From: Eubacteriaceae bacterium
Lineage (GTDB): Bacteria > Bacillota > Clostridia > Lachnospirales > Lachnospiraceae
Assembly: GCA_902363805.1 (NCBI GenBank)
Contig: CABJBF010000004.1
Coordinates: 1 to 64,000 of the forward strand
Reading direction: 5' to 3'
DNA: 64,000 nt
The notes under the pieces were generated by a model. The model ran no database searches. It had not been told where the DNA came from and saw only the letters and a list, made by a program, of their open reading frames with translations. The translations under genes were made by a program, and so were the position numbers. Shown here piece by piece: positions 7,563-16,756 of this stretch (its first letter is position 1; every line of letters begins with the position of its first letter).

Positions 7563-9644
7563 GTGGAAAAAGAATTTAGAGACAAGGTTCTTAGATTTGG
7601 ATTAATAACATTAGTTATATGTATTTTATTGGAAATTTTTGTGTTTAACTATAAGAGCTTTACGTTGTTGGGAGGTAAATATAATCAAAGGACAATTCCA
7701 GTGTCGGAAGCACAGGTTACAGGTGCAAGTGAGAGTAATGGAGTATATACTGCATCTGGCAATGAAATAGCAGTAAAGTTTCCGGTAAATGATTATGTTA
7801 AAACGATAAAGTTTAATATGGCATCTGCTGATGGTGGAAAAGAACAAACAGATGTAAGTATCGCATATACAGAAAGCGCACATAGAGACTCAGATAGGTA
7901 TAGCAATAAAAAGATGAATATAGTTAAATCTATGCCTGAAACAAAATATGCTACTTGTAGTTTTACAGGTGAAACATATACGATTACCATGAAAATAGAA
8001 TCTGAAGCAAATCAGAGGTATACAATTACAGGTTTGACTATAAATGAAAAAATTCCATTTAAATTTTCTTTTATCAGAGTTTTTATGATATTTATCATAA
8101 TGGTTTTGGGATATGTATTTGCTAAATATCCAGGACTTGATGGAAGAATGAATCTGAAGAAAAAAAGTCAAAAGGCGGTAGTTATATTTGCAGTAGTTGT
8201 GTCAGCATTAACACTTACATTTATTGCAAAGATGTATACAGATGATTTGTTTAAAACAGAAGAAGTTGTGACGAATCAGATAAATCAGGAATTAGTTGAT
8301 GCGTTTGAAAAAGGACAGGTATCATTGCTTGATCCTGTTCCGCAGGCGTTACTCGATGTGGATAATCCGTATGACTGGACGCAAAGAACGACAATGGGAG
8401 AATCATACAAATGGGATCATTTGCTTTATAATGGAAAATATTATTCATATTATGGAATAACAACAGTTTTAACGTTATTTATGCCATATCATAAGATTAC
8501 GGGAAAATATTTTTCTACGGCCCTAGCGACTTACATTTATAGTATGATAGCGTTGATTTTTATAGCATTAATATATATAAGCGTCGTAAAAAACTGGTTT
8601 AAAAAGATTCCGTTTAGGATGACTATAATGGGATTGTTTACAACGTTGATAATTAGTGGAGTTACATTAAATGTTGTAAGACCTAAGTTTTACGAATTAG
8701 CATCAGCATCAGGACTTTGCTTTACAGCGATAGGAATGTTCTTTATTATAAACAGTGGAATTTTTCAGGAAAAGAAAATTAAAAAAAGTTTCCTATTTTT
8801 GTCTGCACTGTTTATGGGATTAGCAGTTCTTGCAAGAGTTACAGCAGTATTTTGGTGCTTCGCATGTGTAATATGGATTTTATATGGATTAATTCAGAAC
8901 AATAAGCAAAATGGAAAGAATGCAATAGAGATTATCAAATATGTTTTGGCAGCAGGTGTGCCTTATGTTGTATTTGGATTAATTCAAATGTGGTACAATT
9001 ATGCAAGATTTGGTAGTGTTTTTGATTTTGGAATTCAATATTCATTAACAATAAATGATTTTACTCAGGCAAAATCAACTATTGAATTGGTTATGGTTAC
9101 TGTTGTAAATACATTGTTAGTTATACCGACTATTAATTCAACATTTCCGTTCATACATGGTAATTATGACTCAATGCAGCTTAATGGGTATTATTTTGTG
9201 GATACACCATGTACAATGGGATTGATTGCAAGAGGACTTCCAATACTTTCAGTTCTATATGCACCGAAACTTGCTAATAATTTTGATAAAAAAGAGAAGA
9301 TAAAACTTGCATTGACATGGCTTATACCTGGAATTATATTCCCGTTAATAATGGTTTCAATGACATGGGAAAATGGTTATTCCATAAGATACGGATGTGA
9401 TTATGCATGGCAGTTTATGATGGCGGGATTGGCAGTTATGTTCTATGTTTGTGGAAATATGAAGAATGAACAACTAAAAAAATGGATATACCGAGTTTTT
9501 GTATTATGTACGATATGGGCTGTTATAAGTACGATTGCAGCAAGTATTGCTGTTACACCTGAGAGCACATTAACATATTATGATAATGAAAAAGGTATGA
9601 GACTATATTGTCATTTAAGAAATCTAATAATGTTTTGGAACTAA
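7563..9644 (+). CDS. Large multi-spanning membrane protein, possibly GT-C-type glycosyltransferase
   Basis: About 693 residues. One membrane helix lies near residues 12-30, then an extracellular beta-rich domain of about 130 residues, then some ten or more hydrophobic helices. The loop DHLLYNGKYYSYYGITTVLTLF resembles loops of GT-C-type lipid-linked sugar transferases, but no definite DxD or family motif was found, so the function stays open. The start is set at GTG 7563: GGAGGAG lies six bases before it, whereas the in-frame ATG at 7548 has no ribosome site and actually overlaps that sequence. The gene is monocistronic, between the tRNA array and a structured intergenic region. Confidence 0.7.
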   Translation: MEKEFRDKVLRFGLITLVICILLEIFVFNYKSFTLLGGKYNQRTIPVSEAQVTGASESNGVYTASGNEIAVKFPVNDYVKTIKFNMASADGGKEQTDVSIAYTESAHRDSDRYSNKKMNIVKSMPETKYATCSFTGETYTITMKIESEANQRYTITGLTINEKIPFKFSFIRVFMIFIIMVLGYVFAKYPGLDGRMNLKKKSQKAVVIFAVVVSALTLTFIAKMYTDDLFKTEEVVTNQINQELVDAFEKGQVSLLDPVPQALLDVDNPYDWTQRTTMGESYKWDHLLYNGKYYSYYGITTVLTLFMPYHKITGKYFSTALATYIYSMIALIFIALIYISVVKNWFKKIPFRMTIMGLFTTLIISGVTLNVVRPKFYELASASGLCFTAIGMFFIINSGIFQEKKIKKSFLFLSALFMGLAVLARVTAVFWCFACVIWILYGLIQNNKQNGKNAIEIIKYVLAAGVPYVVFGLIQMWYNYARFGSVFDFGIQYSLTINDFTQAKSTIELVMVTVVNTLLVIPTINSTFPFIHGNYDSMQLNGYYFVDTPCTMGLIARGLPILSVLYAPKLANNFDKKEKIKLALTWLIPGIIFPLIMVSMTWENGYSIRYGCDYAWQFMMAGLAVMFYVCGNMKNEQLKKWIYRVFVLCTIWAVISTIAASIAVTPESTLTYYDNEKGMRLYCHLRNLIMFWN

Positions 9645-9673
9645 ATGATTGTGGTGAAATTAAAAAAATAATG

Positions 9674-9757
9674 AAAAGCCTCATTAGTATACTTACTTTT
9701 AAAAGTTAGCACAAAAAATCTAACGATTAGAAGCCGGGACATTAATGAGGCTTTTTA
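9674..9757 (+). terminator. Structured intergenic RNA ending in a terminator-like stem
   Basis: AAAAGCCTCATTA (9674-9686) pairs with TAATGAGGCTTTT, followed by T. The roughly 55-nt loop holds an inner GTTAG/CTAAC hairpin, giving a branched fold. The string AGTTAGCACAAAAAA occurs inside the loop and again just downstream (9762-9776). It ends transcription of the membrane protein gene; a separate RNA role is possible but unproven. Confidence 0.55.
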
Positions 9758-9804
9758 TTTAGTTAGCACAAAAAAAGCTAAAAGATATAATTTTTCAAAA
9801 AAAG

Positions 9805-9831
9805 TGTAACCTGATATGAAATTATCGTGTC
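9805..9831 (+). promoter_or_regulatory. Candidate ECF-sigma promoter for oatA-sigV-rsiV
   Basis: TGTAACC, then CGTGTC starting 15 nt after TGTAAC, about 50 bp before the oatA start. TGTAAC-type -35 and CG-containing -10 elements at this spacing are typical of ECF sigma factors such as SigX and SigV of Bacillus subtilis. No good sigma-A promoter was seen here. Autoregulation is inferred. Confidence 0.5.
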
Positions 9832-9880
9832 TATAGATATATAAGATAAAAATAATAAAACTAATTAGAAAGGGATAAAC

Positions 9881-11722
9881 ATGAATACTAAAAAGAAAAA
9901 TTATATAGAAGGTTTAGATGCAATGAGAGGAATCGCAATTCTGGGAGTTGTTTTTTATCATTTAATACCAGGCAAATTTCCAGGAGGATTTCTTGGAGTC
10001 AATATGTTTTTTGTTTTATCAGGATATTTGATTTATAAAGGGGCAGAATGGGAAGTGACGAATGGAAAATATTCTGTTCAAAAATTTTACATGAAACGGA
10101 TAAAGAAAATTTTCCCACCATTAATAATTATGATATGCTCGGTGTGTGGAATGTTAGCGATATTTATACCGGAAGTGTTAAAAGGAAAAACAAGTGAAAT
10201 TATTAGCGTTTTTGGAGGATATAATAATTTGTGGCAAATTCAACAAAATGCATCATATTTTGCCAGAATGAGTAACCAGTCGCCATTTACACATTTATGG
10301 GCTATAGCTATAGAAATGCAATTTTATATTGTTTGGCCTGTACTGTTTTTCATGATAAAACGTAGTGAAAAGTACTTTTCTAAAAAGAAAACTTTAATAA
10401 TAATTGCTTTAGTAGTGTTAGTTGGCGGAGCGTGGATGAGTGTTTTGTATAGTCCACAAAATGATGTATCAAGATTATATTATGGGACAGATACAAGAAT
10501 GTTTTCGCTTTTGATGGGAGTGCTTGTAGCAATTATACAAAATAATTTAAAGCATAGTGAGTCAAAAATAGTTTCATATGCCAAAAACATTTTTTTAGTA
10601 ATGTTAAGTGTGGTATGCATATGTGGATACTTTATTGTAGAAGGACAGAGCGCATATGTATATTTAGGAGGACTGTTCGTAAATAGTGTTATTTGTGCAT
10701 TAATTGTTTTACTGATGTCTGGCAGTGGATTTAGTAGAGTAATTGAAAAGAGCCCTCTAACTATTGTTGGAAAGATAAGTTATGAAATATATTTATGGAT
10801 GTATCCTATTATATTTATCTTTGGATATTATAAGGCAAATTATGGAATCGCATCATGGGTAATACAGATATTGTTGATTTTAGGTATTGCAATAGTTCAA
10901 AATTGCTTTACAAAACGTTTAAACACCAATCGAATAAGAGGCAAAAAAAATAAATTTGTTAAAAGTTATTTAGCTAAGAGTTATTTATCTGCATGTATAG
11001 TTTTGATTATGTGTATTTTGACTGTTAGATGTGACTTATCAAAGGTATTGAATAGAACATTAATAAAAGCTGATGAAAACAAAGTAGTAAGTGAGATAAA
11101 AAATGAAAACAATTATGAGAAAAAAAATAATGACATAGCAAATAATCAAGAACCTGTAACTTTAAAAAATGAACAAGTGAATAATAAAGATTATACTAAT
11201 GAAAAAAAGAAAAAAACAAAAAAGCAGCAAATTAAAAATGAAAAAATTACAATAATAGGAGATTCTGTATTGTTAGGAGCATCAGCCGAATTGAAAAAAA
11301 TAAATCCTAATATAATTATTGATGCAAAAGTGTCAAGGCAGGTATCGCAGGCAAAAGATATTGTTAAGAATTTAGAAAGAGAAGGAAAGCTAGGAGATAT
11401 TGTTGTTATTGCATTGGGAACAAATGGAACATTTTCTGCTTCGACAGGAAAAGAATTGATTAAAGCTATTGGTGCAAAGCGACAGATATATTGGGTAAAT
11501 GTTTTTGGCGAACATTTGCAGTGGCAGGAAGAATCAAATCATATGATTGAAAGCGTTGTAAACGAATATAAAAATGTGAATTTAATAGATTGGTCAACAT
11601 ATGGAGAAAGTCATAAGGACTGGTTTGTGAATGATGGAATTCATTTAACAGAATCGGGGTGTAAGGCTTACGCAATGTTGCTATATAATAATATTTTAAA
11701 TAATATAAATACGGATAACTGA
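9881..11722 (+). CDS. oatA: OatA-like peptidoglycan O-acetyltransferase (acyltransferase 3 + SGNH)
   Basis: Predicted to O-acetylate MurNAc, making peptidoglycan resistant to lysozyme. The N-terminal acyltransferase-3 domain (IEGLDAMRGIAILGVVFYH, then FLGVNMFFVLSGYLI) spans about ten membrane helices to residue 385. A Lys/Asn-rich linker follows (about 390-455). The C-terminal extracytoplasmic SGNH domain has GDSVLLGAS with the nucleophile Ser near 462, GTNG, and the Asp/His pair in NDGIHL near 585-588. The 613-residue length and order match OatA. A ribosome site (GAAAGGG) precedes the ATG. It is followed after 26 bp by an ECF sigma factor and its RsiV-like anti-sigma factor, which strongly supports the lysozyme-resistance role. 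Substrate specificity is not directly visible. Confidence 0.87.
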   Translation: MNTKKKNYIEGLDAMRGIAILGVVFYHLIPGKFPGGFLGVNMFFVLSGYLIYKGAEWEVTNGKYSVQKFYMKRIKKIFPPLIIMICSVCGMLAIFIPEVLKGKTSEIISVFGGYNNLWQIQQNASYFARMSNQSPFTHLWAIAIEMQFYIVWPVLFFMIKRSEKYFSKKKTLIIIALVVLVGGAWMSVLYSPQNDVSRLYYGTDTRMFSLLMGVLVAIIQNNLKHSESKIVSYAKNIFLVMLSVVCICGYFIVEGQSAYVYLGGLFVNSVICALIVLLMSGSGFSRVIEKSPLTIVGKISYEIYLWMYPIIFIFGYYKANYGIASWVIQILLILGIAIVQNCFTKRLNTNRIRGKKNKFVKSYLAKSYLSACIVLIMCILTVRCDLSKVLNRTLIKADENKVVSEIKNENNYEKKNNDIANNQEPVTLKNEQVNNKDYTNEKKKKTKKQQIKNEKITIIGDSVLLGASAELKKINPNIIIDAKVSRQVSQAKDIVKNLEREGKLGDIVVIALGTNGTFSASTGKELIKAIGAKRQIYWVNVFGEHLQWQEESNHMIESVVNEYKNVNLIDWSTYGESHKDWFVNDGIHLTESGCKAYAMLLYNNILNNINTDN

Positions 11723-11748
11723 AAATAGGTTTTAGTAAGGAAATTAAA

Positions 11749-12357
11749 ATGAAAAATTCGTCAATTAATCAAAAAAAAATAAATGAAATAGTGGATGATG
11801 AAGTTATTATCAAACAATTTTTTGAAAGAGATGAAAGAGCAATTGTAAATATAGAACAAAAATATGGTAAATATTGTTATTCAATAGCTTTTAGAATTTT
11901 GTTAAATGAAAAAGATACAGAGGAGTGTATAAATGATACATGGCTGAAAGTTTGGGATTCCATACCACCGATAATTCCGGAGATTTTATCAGCGTTTATT
12001 GGAAAAATAACAAGAAATCAGGCAATTAATAAATATAAATATGAAAATGCAAGCAAAAGAGTTAATTCAAGAATTGAAAAGACATTAGATGAATTAAATG
12101 AGTGCGAAATTCTATTGAATAATAATGTGAGTGAAGAAATGGATAGAAAAGAATTAGAAAATTCAATTAATAAATATCTCGAAAAACTGCCAAAACAAAA
12201 AAGACAAATATTTGTACGAAGATATTTTTATTTGGATGAAATAAAAGAAATTGCGGATAGGTTTAATCTTAAAGAGTCGGCAGTAAAAGTGTTATTGCAT
12301 AGAATGAGAAAAAAATTAAAGAGTTATTTGGAAAATGAAGGATATGAAATATATTAA
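11749..12357 (+). CDS. sigV: ECF sigma-70 factor, SigV-like
   Basis: A 202-residue group IV sigma factor. Region 2 occupies about residues 20-90 (AIVNIEQKYGKYCYSIAFRILLN...ECINDTWLKVWDSIPP) and region 4 about 135-198 (LPKQKRQIFVRRYFYLDEIKEIADRF..KESAVKVLLHRMRKKL); region 3 is absent as usual. Expected to direct RNA polymerase to cell-envelope stress promoters when released. It is sandwiched between oatA (26 bp upstream) and the RsiV-like anti-sigma gene (11 bp downstream). The name SigV rests on this context; the sigma sequence alone only shows an ECF factor. Confidence 0.85.
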   Translation: MKNSSINQKKINEIVDDEVIIKQFFERDERAIVNIEQKYGKYCYSIAFRILLNEKDTEECINDTWLKVWDSIPPIIPEILSAFIGKITRNQAINKYKYENASKRVNSRIEKTLDELNECEILLNNNVSEEMDRKELENSINKYLEKLPKQKRQIFVRRYFYLDEIKEIADRFNLKESAVKVLLHRMRKKLKSYLENEGYEIY

Positions 12358-12368
12358 GGAGGATAGAC

Positions 12369-13235
12369 ATGGACAATAAAAAAGAAAAAATCAGTAATTT
12401 AGAATTGCTGGAAGCTATGAGTGGAATTAATGAAAAATATTTAAAAGAGGCAGATTCTTTATGCATTAAAAAAAAGAATTATTGGCATATGGCAGTTGCG
12501 GTTGCAGCAGTAATTATATGTACAATAATAATTCCTAATATAAATGAATCAACAGCATATGCTATGCAAAAAATACCTTTTGTAGGTGCATATTTTGAAA
12601 TGGTCACATTTAGGCAATATAAATTTGATGATGGCAAAAATTATGCAGATATTAATTTGAAAAAAGTGAAAAATAAAACAGAAGATACGGAATTAGAAAT
12701 TAGAGAAAACGCTGATAAATCTGAAGAAAAAATAAATCAGGATATGAAGAAAAAAACAAATGAACTTATTAAAGAATTTAGAAAACAAGTTGGTGGCTTA
12801 GGGTATTCTTCTTTAAAGGTGAATAATACTGTAGTTACAAATTCAATTGATTATTATTGCATTAAGTTGTCAGCATATATGTCTCAGGCAGATGGTTATG
12901 AAGTAAACTATTTTTATACAATTGATAAAAAGACAGGACAAGTGATAAAATTAACAGATTTGTTTAAAAAAGATAGTCAATATGTAGATGTAATTACTAA
13001 AGATATAAAGAAACAGATGAAAAAGAAAATGAAAGAAAATTCACAGTATAAATATTTTATAGATGAAGAGGAAAAATATACAACATTTGAAAAAATAGAT
13101 GAAAATCAACAGTTTTATATTAATAATTCAGGTGAATTAGTTATATGTTTTGCAGAAGGAGATGTTGCACCGGCATATATGGGCGCATTAGAGTTTACAA
13201 TATCACATAAAACAATCCAAAATATTTTGAAATAA
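12369..13235 (+). CDS. rsiV: RsiV-like membrane anti-sigma factor (DUF4163/DUF3298)
   Basis: Predicted to hold the ECF factor inactive at the membrane. A short cytoplasmic N-terminus (1-37) precedes one membrane helix (about 38-58). The segment ESTAYAMQKIPFVG just outside the membrane contains an AYA-type signal-peptidase site. In Bacillus subtilis, lysozyme binding to RsiV exposes such a site and starts its destruction. The extracellular part carries the DUF3298 pattern (YTIDKKTGQVIKLTDLFKK...FYINNSGELVICF...VAPAYMGALEFTI). Strong ribosome site AAGGAGG. It is the last gene of the operon, with a terminator after it. Lysozyme sensing is inferred from the family. Confidence 0.87.
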   Translation: MDNKKEKISNLELLEAMSGINEKYLKEADSLCIKKKNYWHMAVAVAAVIICTIIIPNINESTAYAMQKIPFVGAYFEMVTFRQYKFDDGKNYADINLKKVKNKTEDTELEIRENADKSEEKINQDMKKKTNELIKEFRKQVGGLGYSSLKVNNTVVTNSIDYYCIKLSAYMSQADGYEVNYFYTIDKKTGQVIKLTDLFKKDSQYVDVITKDIKKQMKKKMKENSQYKYFIDEEEKYTTFEKIDENQQFYINNSGELVICFAEGDVAPAYMGALEFTISHKTIQNILK

Positions 13236-13258
13236 ATAAAAAAGACTAATGTAATAAT

Positions 13259-13324
13259 AAAAGGATTTATGCAATAATTAAAAAGGTAAAAAATTTTTAG
13301 TTATTGCGTTAAATCCTTTTTTTG
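13259..13324. terminator. Bidirectional terminator between rsiV and the CYTH gene
   Basis: Long stem: AAAAGGATTTATGCAATAA pairs with TTATTGCGTTAAATCCTTTT, with a one-base bulge. T tracts occur in both readings, serving the converging genes. Confidence 0.85.
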
Positions 13325-13338
13325 TTGAGTTGAAAAAA

Positions 13339-13788
13339 TTACAATATTTCTTTGCTCATATTACTGTTATGATACTTTTTGTCATATGTGACATCTTCTC
13401 CGAACCATTCAGGTGGAATAAATGAATTGGCATCTTCGATAGAATTAAATTCGACTTCTACCAGTAAACGACCATCAAATATATCGTGGAAAATATCTAA
13501 CTCAGCTGTTAGAGAATTAAATAGAGGAATGAGATATCGTGTTTTTGTAATAATATTACCATCGGCTTTTGTCAAAAGATGAAAATAACTTTTTTGATTC
13601 AGAGGAAGATTATATTCTTCTCTAGACATCATTCCGCTACCTTTATATGTAAGAAAATAATCCTCATCCTGTTTTCTGATTCGAATAACAGGAGAAGTAT
13701 TTAAATAAGCCTGTTGAATATCGTGGTGTTCATAAGAGTCTAAATTGTCAGGAAGACATTTAGGAATAAATTTGCGTTCTATTTCCAT
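13339..13788 (-). CDS. CYTH-domain protein (triphosphate tunnel metalloenzyme)
   Basis: A compact 149-residue CYTH protein. EIERKF at residues 2-7 is the hallmark E-x-E-x-K motif that binds metal and triphosphate at the tunnel entrance. Further charged strands follow in family order (VIRIRK, YFLTYKG, LTAELDIF, LLVEVEF). Single-domain bacterial members usually hydrolyse inorganic triphosphate; a few make cAMP or thiamine triphosphate. No fused domain is present. It is a single gene on the minus strand, convergent with rsiV. Fold is certain, substrate not. Confidence 0.85.
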   Translation of the reverse strand: MEIERKFIPKCLPDNLDSYEHHDIQQAYLNTSPVIRIRKQDEDYFLTYKGSGMMSREEYNLPLNQKSYFHLLTKADGNIITKTRYLIPLFNSLTAELDIFHDIFDGRLLVEVEFNSIEDANSFIPPEWFGEDVTYDKKYHNSNMSKEIL

Positions 13789-13877
13789 AAAAATACCATT
13801 ATAACAAATACGTTAATACCTTTCATAAAATATAGTTGTATAACAAAACATTAAATACTAGAATAATATTATCAGTT

Positions 13878-13886
13878 TGCTATAAT
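13878..13886 (+). promoter_or_regulatory. Extended -10 promoter for the DJ-1 family gene
   Basis: TGCTATAAT is a perfect TGn-extended -10. No good -35 precedes it. It lies 82 bp before the ATG. Confidence 0.55.
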
Positions 13887-13967
13887 AAAGGCAAGAAAAG
13901 TACAAATATAAAGAAAGTGATTGTACAGAATAAAACTAATAAAATGATATAGAAAGGAATAAATAAC

Positions 13968-14519
13968 ATGAAGAAAATATATGCATTTTTAGCACAGGGA
14001 TTTGAAGAAACAGAAGCGTTAATGGTAATAGATTTAATGAGAAGAAGCCATACAATTGATGTTGTTACAGTATCCGTAACAGATGAATTAATGGTTGAAA
14101 GTTCTCATAAAGTAAATATTATGGCAGATAAATTAATTAAAGATATTAATTTTGATGAAGGAAACGGAATTTTTCTTCCGGGAGGTATACCGGGCACACC
14201 TAATCTTGAGGCATGCGATATGTTGAAACAGGCAATATTAAAATATTATAAGGAAGGCAAGTATCTTACAGCTATATGCGCAGCACCAAGTATATATAGT
14301 CATTTGGGCTTACTAAAAGATAAAAGAGCTACATGTCATGGAAGTTTTGAAAAAGAAATGGATTGCAAAGAATATGGTGGAAGCGTAGTTACTGATGGAC
14401 AGTTTGTTACTGCAAACGGATTAGGAGCAGCATTAGAGATGGGACTTGAAATGGTATCTATATTAGACAGCGAAGAAAAAGCAGGAAGTATTGCTGAAGC
14501 AATTCATTTTAATAGATAG
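13968..14519 (+). CDS. DJ-1/PfpI family protein
   Basis: A 183-residue single-domain DJ-1/ThiJ protein. The conserved Glu-containing start (AQGFEETEALM, about 9-19), FLPGGIPGT near 65-75 and the nucleophile elbow AICAAPS (Cys near 104) match DJ-1-type members rather than PfpI proteases. Members include deglycase or chaperone-like proteins and oxidative-stress sensors; the activity cannot be set from sequence. Ribosome site GAAAGG. It is a single gene between the CYTH gene and the tig promoter. Confidence 0.88.
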   Translation: MKKIYAFLAQGFEETEALMVIDLMRRSHTIDVVTVSVTDELMVESSHKVNIMADKLIKDINFDEGNGIFLPGGIPGTPNLEACDMLKQAILKYYKEGKYLTAICAAPSIYSHLGLLKDKRATCHGSFEKEMDCKEYGGSVVTDGQFVTANGLGAALEMGLEMVSILDSEEKAGSIAEAIHFNR

Positions 14520-14675
14520 TAAATCTGCATAATAAAGAATTGATAAAATGCAATAGTTAAAACACTTAGAAGTTTATAATTTATATAGAGAAAGTTTACA
14601 AATAATATTATATAAGTATTAAATAAAAAAATAATAATTGATAAAAAGAGAGTTGAAAAAGTTAATAAAAAAATG

Positions 14676-14704
14676 ATGACAGTATCTTGCATTTATGTTA
14701 TAAT
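14676..14704 (+). promoter_or_regulatory. Sigma-A promoter of the tig operon
   Basis: ATGACA, 17 nt, TATAAT. The 5' leader is about 100 nt long. No CIRCE or CtsR-like repeat was seen next to it. Confidence 0.75.
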
Positions 14705-14809
14705 GTTGTACTGCGTATAGGGTGTAGTATGCCCTGTTGCAATCAAAAAGATAGAAAGATGGACACTGACTCATAGTCCATTTTACATATTCAAGGAGGA
14801 AATATTAAG

Positions 14810-16090
14810 ATGAGTTTACAAGTTGAAAAGTTAGAAAATAACACTGCAAAGCTTACAATTGAAGTACCTGCTGAAGAGGTTGAAAAGGCTATAGAAAGTG
14901 CATACCAGAAATCTAAATCTAAATTCAGCATTCCTGGATTTAGAAAAGGTAAAGTACCTCGTAAGATGATTGAAAAGATGTATGGCGTTGGCGTATTTTA
15001 TGAAGATGCTGTAAATAGCATGATTCCTGGAGCTTATGCTGATGCTGCAACAGAAAGTGAATTAGAAATCGTTGCTCAGCCTGAAATCGATATCGTACAG
15101 ATTGAAGCTGGAAAGCCATTTATCTTTACAGCAGAAGTAGTATTAAAACCTGAAGTAGAACTTGGAAAATACAAAGGAATTGAAGTAGAAGCTAAGGATA
15201 CAACAGTAACAGATGAAGAAGTTGATGCTGAATTAGCAAAGGTTCAGGAACAGAACTCAAGATTAGTTGCTGCAGATGATAAAGAAGTGGAAAATGGAGA
15301 CCAGGTAACAATCGATTTTGAAGGATTTGTTGATGGTGTTGCATTTGAAGGTGGAAAGGGTGAAGATTATCCATTAACAATTGGATCACATTCATTTATT
15401 GACACATTTGAAGATCAGTTAGTAGGAAAGAAAGTAGGAGACGAAGTTGAAGTTAACGTTACTTTCCCAGAACAGTATCAGGCTGAAGAACTTGCAGGAA
15501 AACCAGCAATGTTCAAGGTAAATATTAAAGAAATCAAGGTTAAAGAACTTCCTGAATTAGATGATGATTTCGCTCAGGATGTATCTGAATTTGATACACT
15601 TGCTGAATACAAGGAAGATGTTAAGAAGAACCTTGAAGAAAAGAAGATAGAAGAAGCAGAACAGCAGAAAGAAGCTGATGTAATTAAAGCAATCGTTGAA
15701 GATGCTAAGATGGACATCCATGAAAAGATGATTAAAGCACAGGCACAGCAGATGGTTGAAGATTTTGCTCAGAGAATACAGTCACAGGGAATTTCTTTTG
15801 AACAGTATATGCAGTTTACAGGTTCAACACCTGAAATGTTACTTGAACAGGTAACACCACAGGCTGAAGAAAGAATTAAAGCAAGACTTGTATTAGAAGC
15901 AGTTGTTAAGGCTGAAAACATCGAAGTTTCAGATGAAGAATTCGAAAAAGAATTAGAAGAAATGGCTAAACAGTACAATATGGAACTTGATCAGATTAAG
16001 CAGTTCACAACAGATGCTGATAAAGAGACAATTAAGAAAGACATCGCAGTACAGAAGGCTGCTAAGTTAGTAGTTGACGCTGCAAAATAA
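14810..16090 (+). CDS. tig: Trigger factor, ribosome-associated chaperone
   Basis: Binds nascent chains at the ribosome exit and has peptidyl-prolyl isomerase activity. The ribosome-binding domain (about 1-115) carries the signature GFRKGKVPRKMIEKMYG near 43-59. An FKBP-like domain follows (about 150-240: GDQVTIDFEGFVDGVAFEGGKGEDY). The helical C-terminal arm domain runs to residue 426, the normal length. Ribosome site AAGGAGG. First gene of the tig-clpP-clpX-lon-ysxC run. Confidence 0.97.
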   Translation: MSLQVEKLENNTAKLTIEVPAEEVEKAIESAYQKSKSKFSIPGFRKGKVPRKMIEKMYGVGVFYEDAVNSMIPGAYADAATESELEIVAQPEIDIVQIEAGKPFIFTAEVVLKPEVELGKYKGIEVEAKDTTVTDEEVDAELAKVQEQNSRLVAADDKEVENGDQVTIDFEGFVDGVAFEGGKGEDYPLTIGSHSFIDTFEDQLVGKKVGDEVEVNVTFPEQYQAEELAGKPAMFKVNIKEIKVKELPELDDDFAQDVSEFDTLAEYKEDVKKNLEEKKIEEAEQQKEADVIKAIVEDAKMDIHEKMIKAQAQQMVEDFAQRIQSQGISFEQYMQFTGSTPEMLLEQVTPQAEERIKARLVLEAVVKAENIEVSDEEFEKELEEMAKQYNMELDQIKQFTTDADKETIKKDIAVQKAAKLVVDAAK

Positions 16091-16115
16091 ATAACAGAAA
16101 CAGGAGGTATGGCAC

Positions 16116-16697
16116 ATGAGTTTAGTACCTTACGTCATTGAACAGACTAGCCGAGGCGAACGTTCATATGACATTTATTCAAGATTATTAAAAGACAGAA
16201 TTATATTTCTTGGTGAAGAGATTAATGATGCTGTAGCAAGTATAGTTGTAGCACAGTTATTATTCCTTGAATCCGAGGACCCAAGTAAAGATATCCATCT
16301 TTATATTAACAGTCCGGGAGGATCAGTTACTGCAGGAATGGCTATATATGATACAATGAAATACATCAAGTGTGATGTTGAAGTTACATGTATCGGTATG
16401 GCAGCAAGTATGGGCGCATTCCTTTTATCAAGCGGTACAAAAGGAAAACGTTACGCACTTCCTAATGCAGAAATTATGATTCACCAGCCACTTGGTGGTG
16501 CTCAGGGACAGGCAACTGAAATTCAGATTGCTGCAGAGCATATTTTAAAAACAAAGAAAAAGTTAAATGAAATTTTAGCTAGCAATTCAGGTCAGCCACT
16601 TGAGGTTGTGGAAGCTGATACAGACAGAGATAATTGGATGACAGCGAAAGAAGCTCAGGAATATGGTTTGATTGATAAGGTTATTGAAACAAGATAG
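16116..16697 (+). CDS. clpP: ClpP, ATP-dependent Clp protease proteolytic subunit
   Basis: Serine peptidase forming the two-ring degradation chamber for ClpX. The full triad is visible: Ser98 (GMAASMG), His123 (MIHQPLGG) and Asp172 (TDRDNWM). 193 residues, standard length. Strong AGGAGG site before the ATG. Located 25 bp after tig and just before clpX. Confidence 0.98.
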   Translation: MSLVPYVIEQTSRGERSYDIYSRLLKDRIIFLGEEINDAVASIVVAQLLFLESEDPSKDIHLYINSPGGSVTAGMAIYDTMKYIKCDVEVTCIGMAASMGAFLLSSGTKGKRYALPNAEIMIHQPLGGAQGQATEIQIAAEHILKTKKKLNEILASNSGQPLEVVEADTDRDNWMTAKEAQEYGLIDKVIETR

Positions 16698-16709
16698 CAT
16701 GTAATTTAT

Positions 16710-16737
16710 AAGGCACCGCATTAGTGGTGCCTTATTG
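16710..16737 (+). terminator. Attenuator-like hairpin between clpP and clpX
   Basis: AAGGCACC pairs with GGTGCCTT around a short loop. Only a weak T tail follows, so partial termination or mRNA protection is likely. Confidence 0.6.
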
Positions 16738-16756
16738 TTAAAATTAGAAAGAGGTT

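Noticed and set aside
15192-15395. Minus-strand frames inside tig, clpX, lon and the ATPase genes
   Set aside because: All are short shadows of conserved + strand genes, without starts, ribosome sites or domains.
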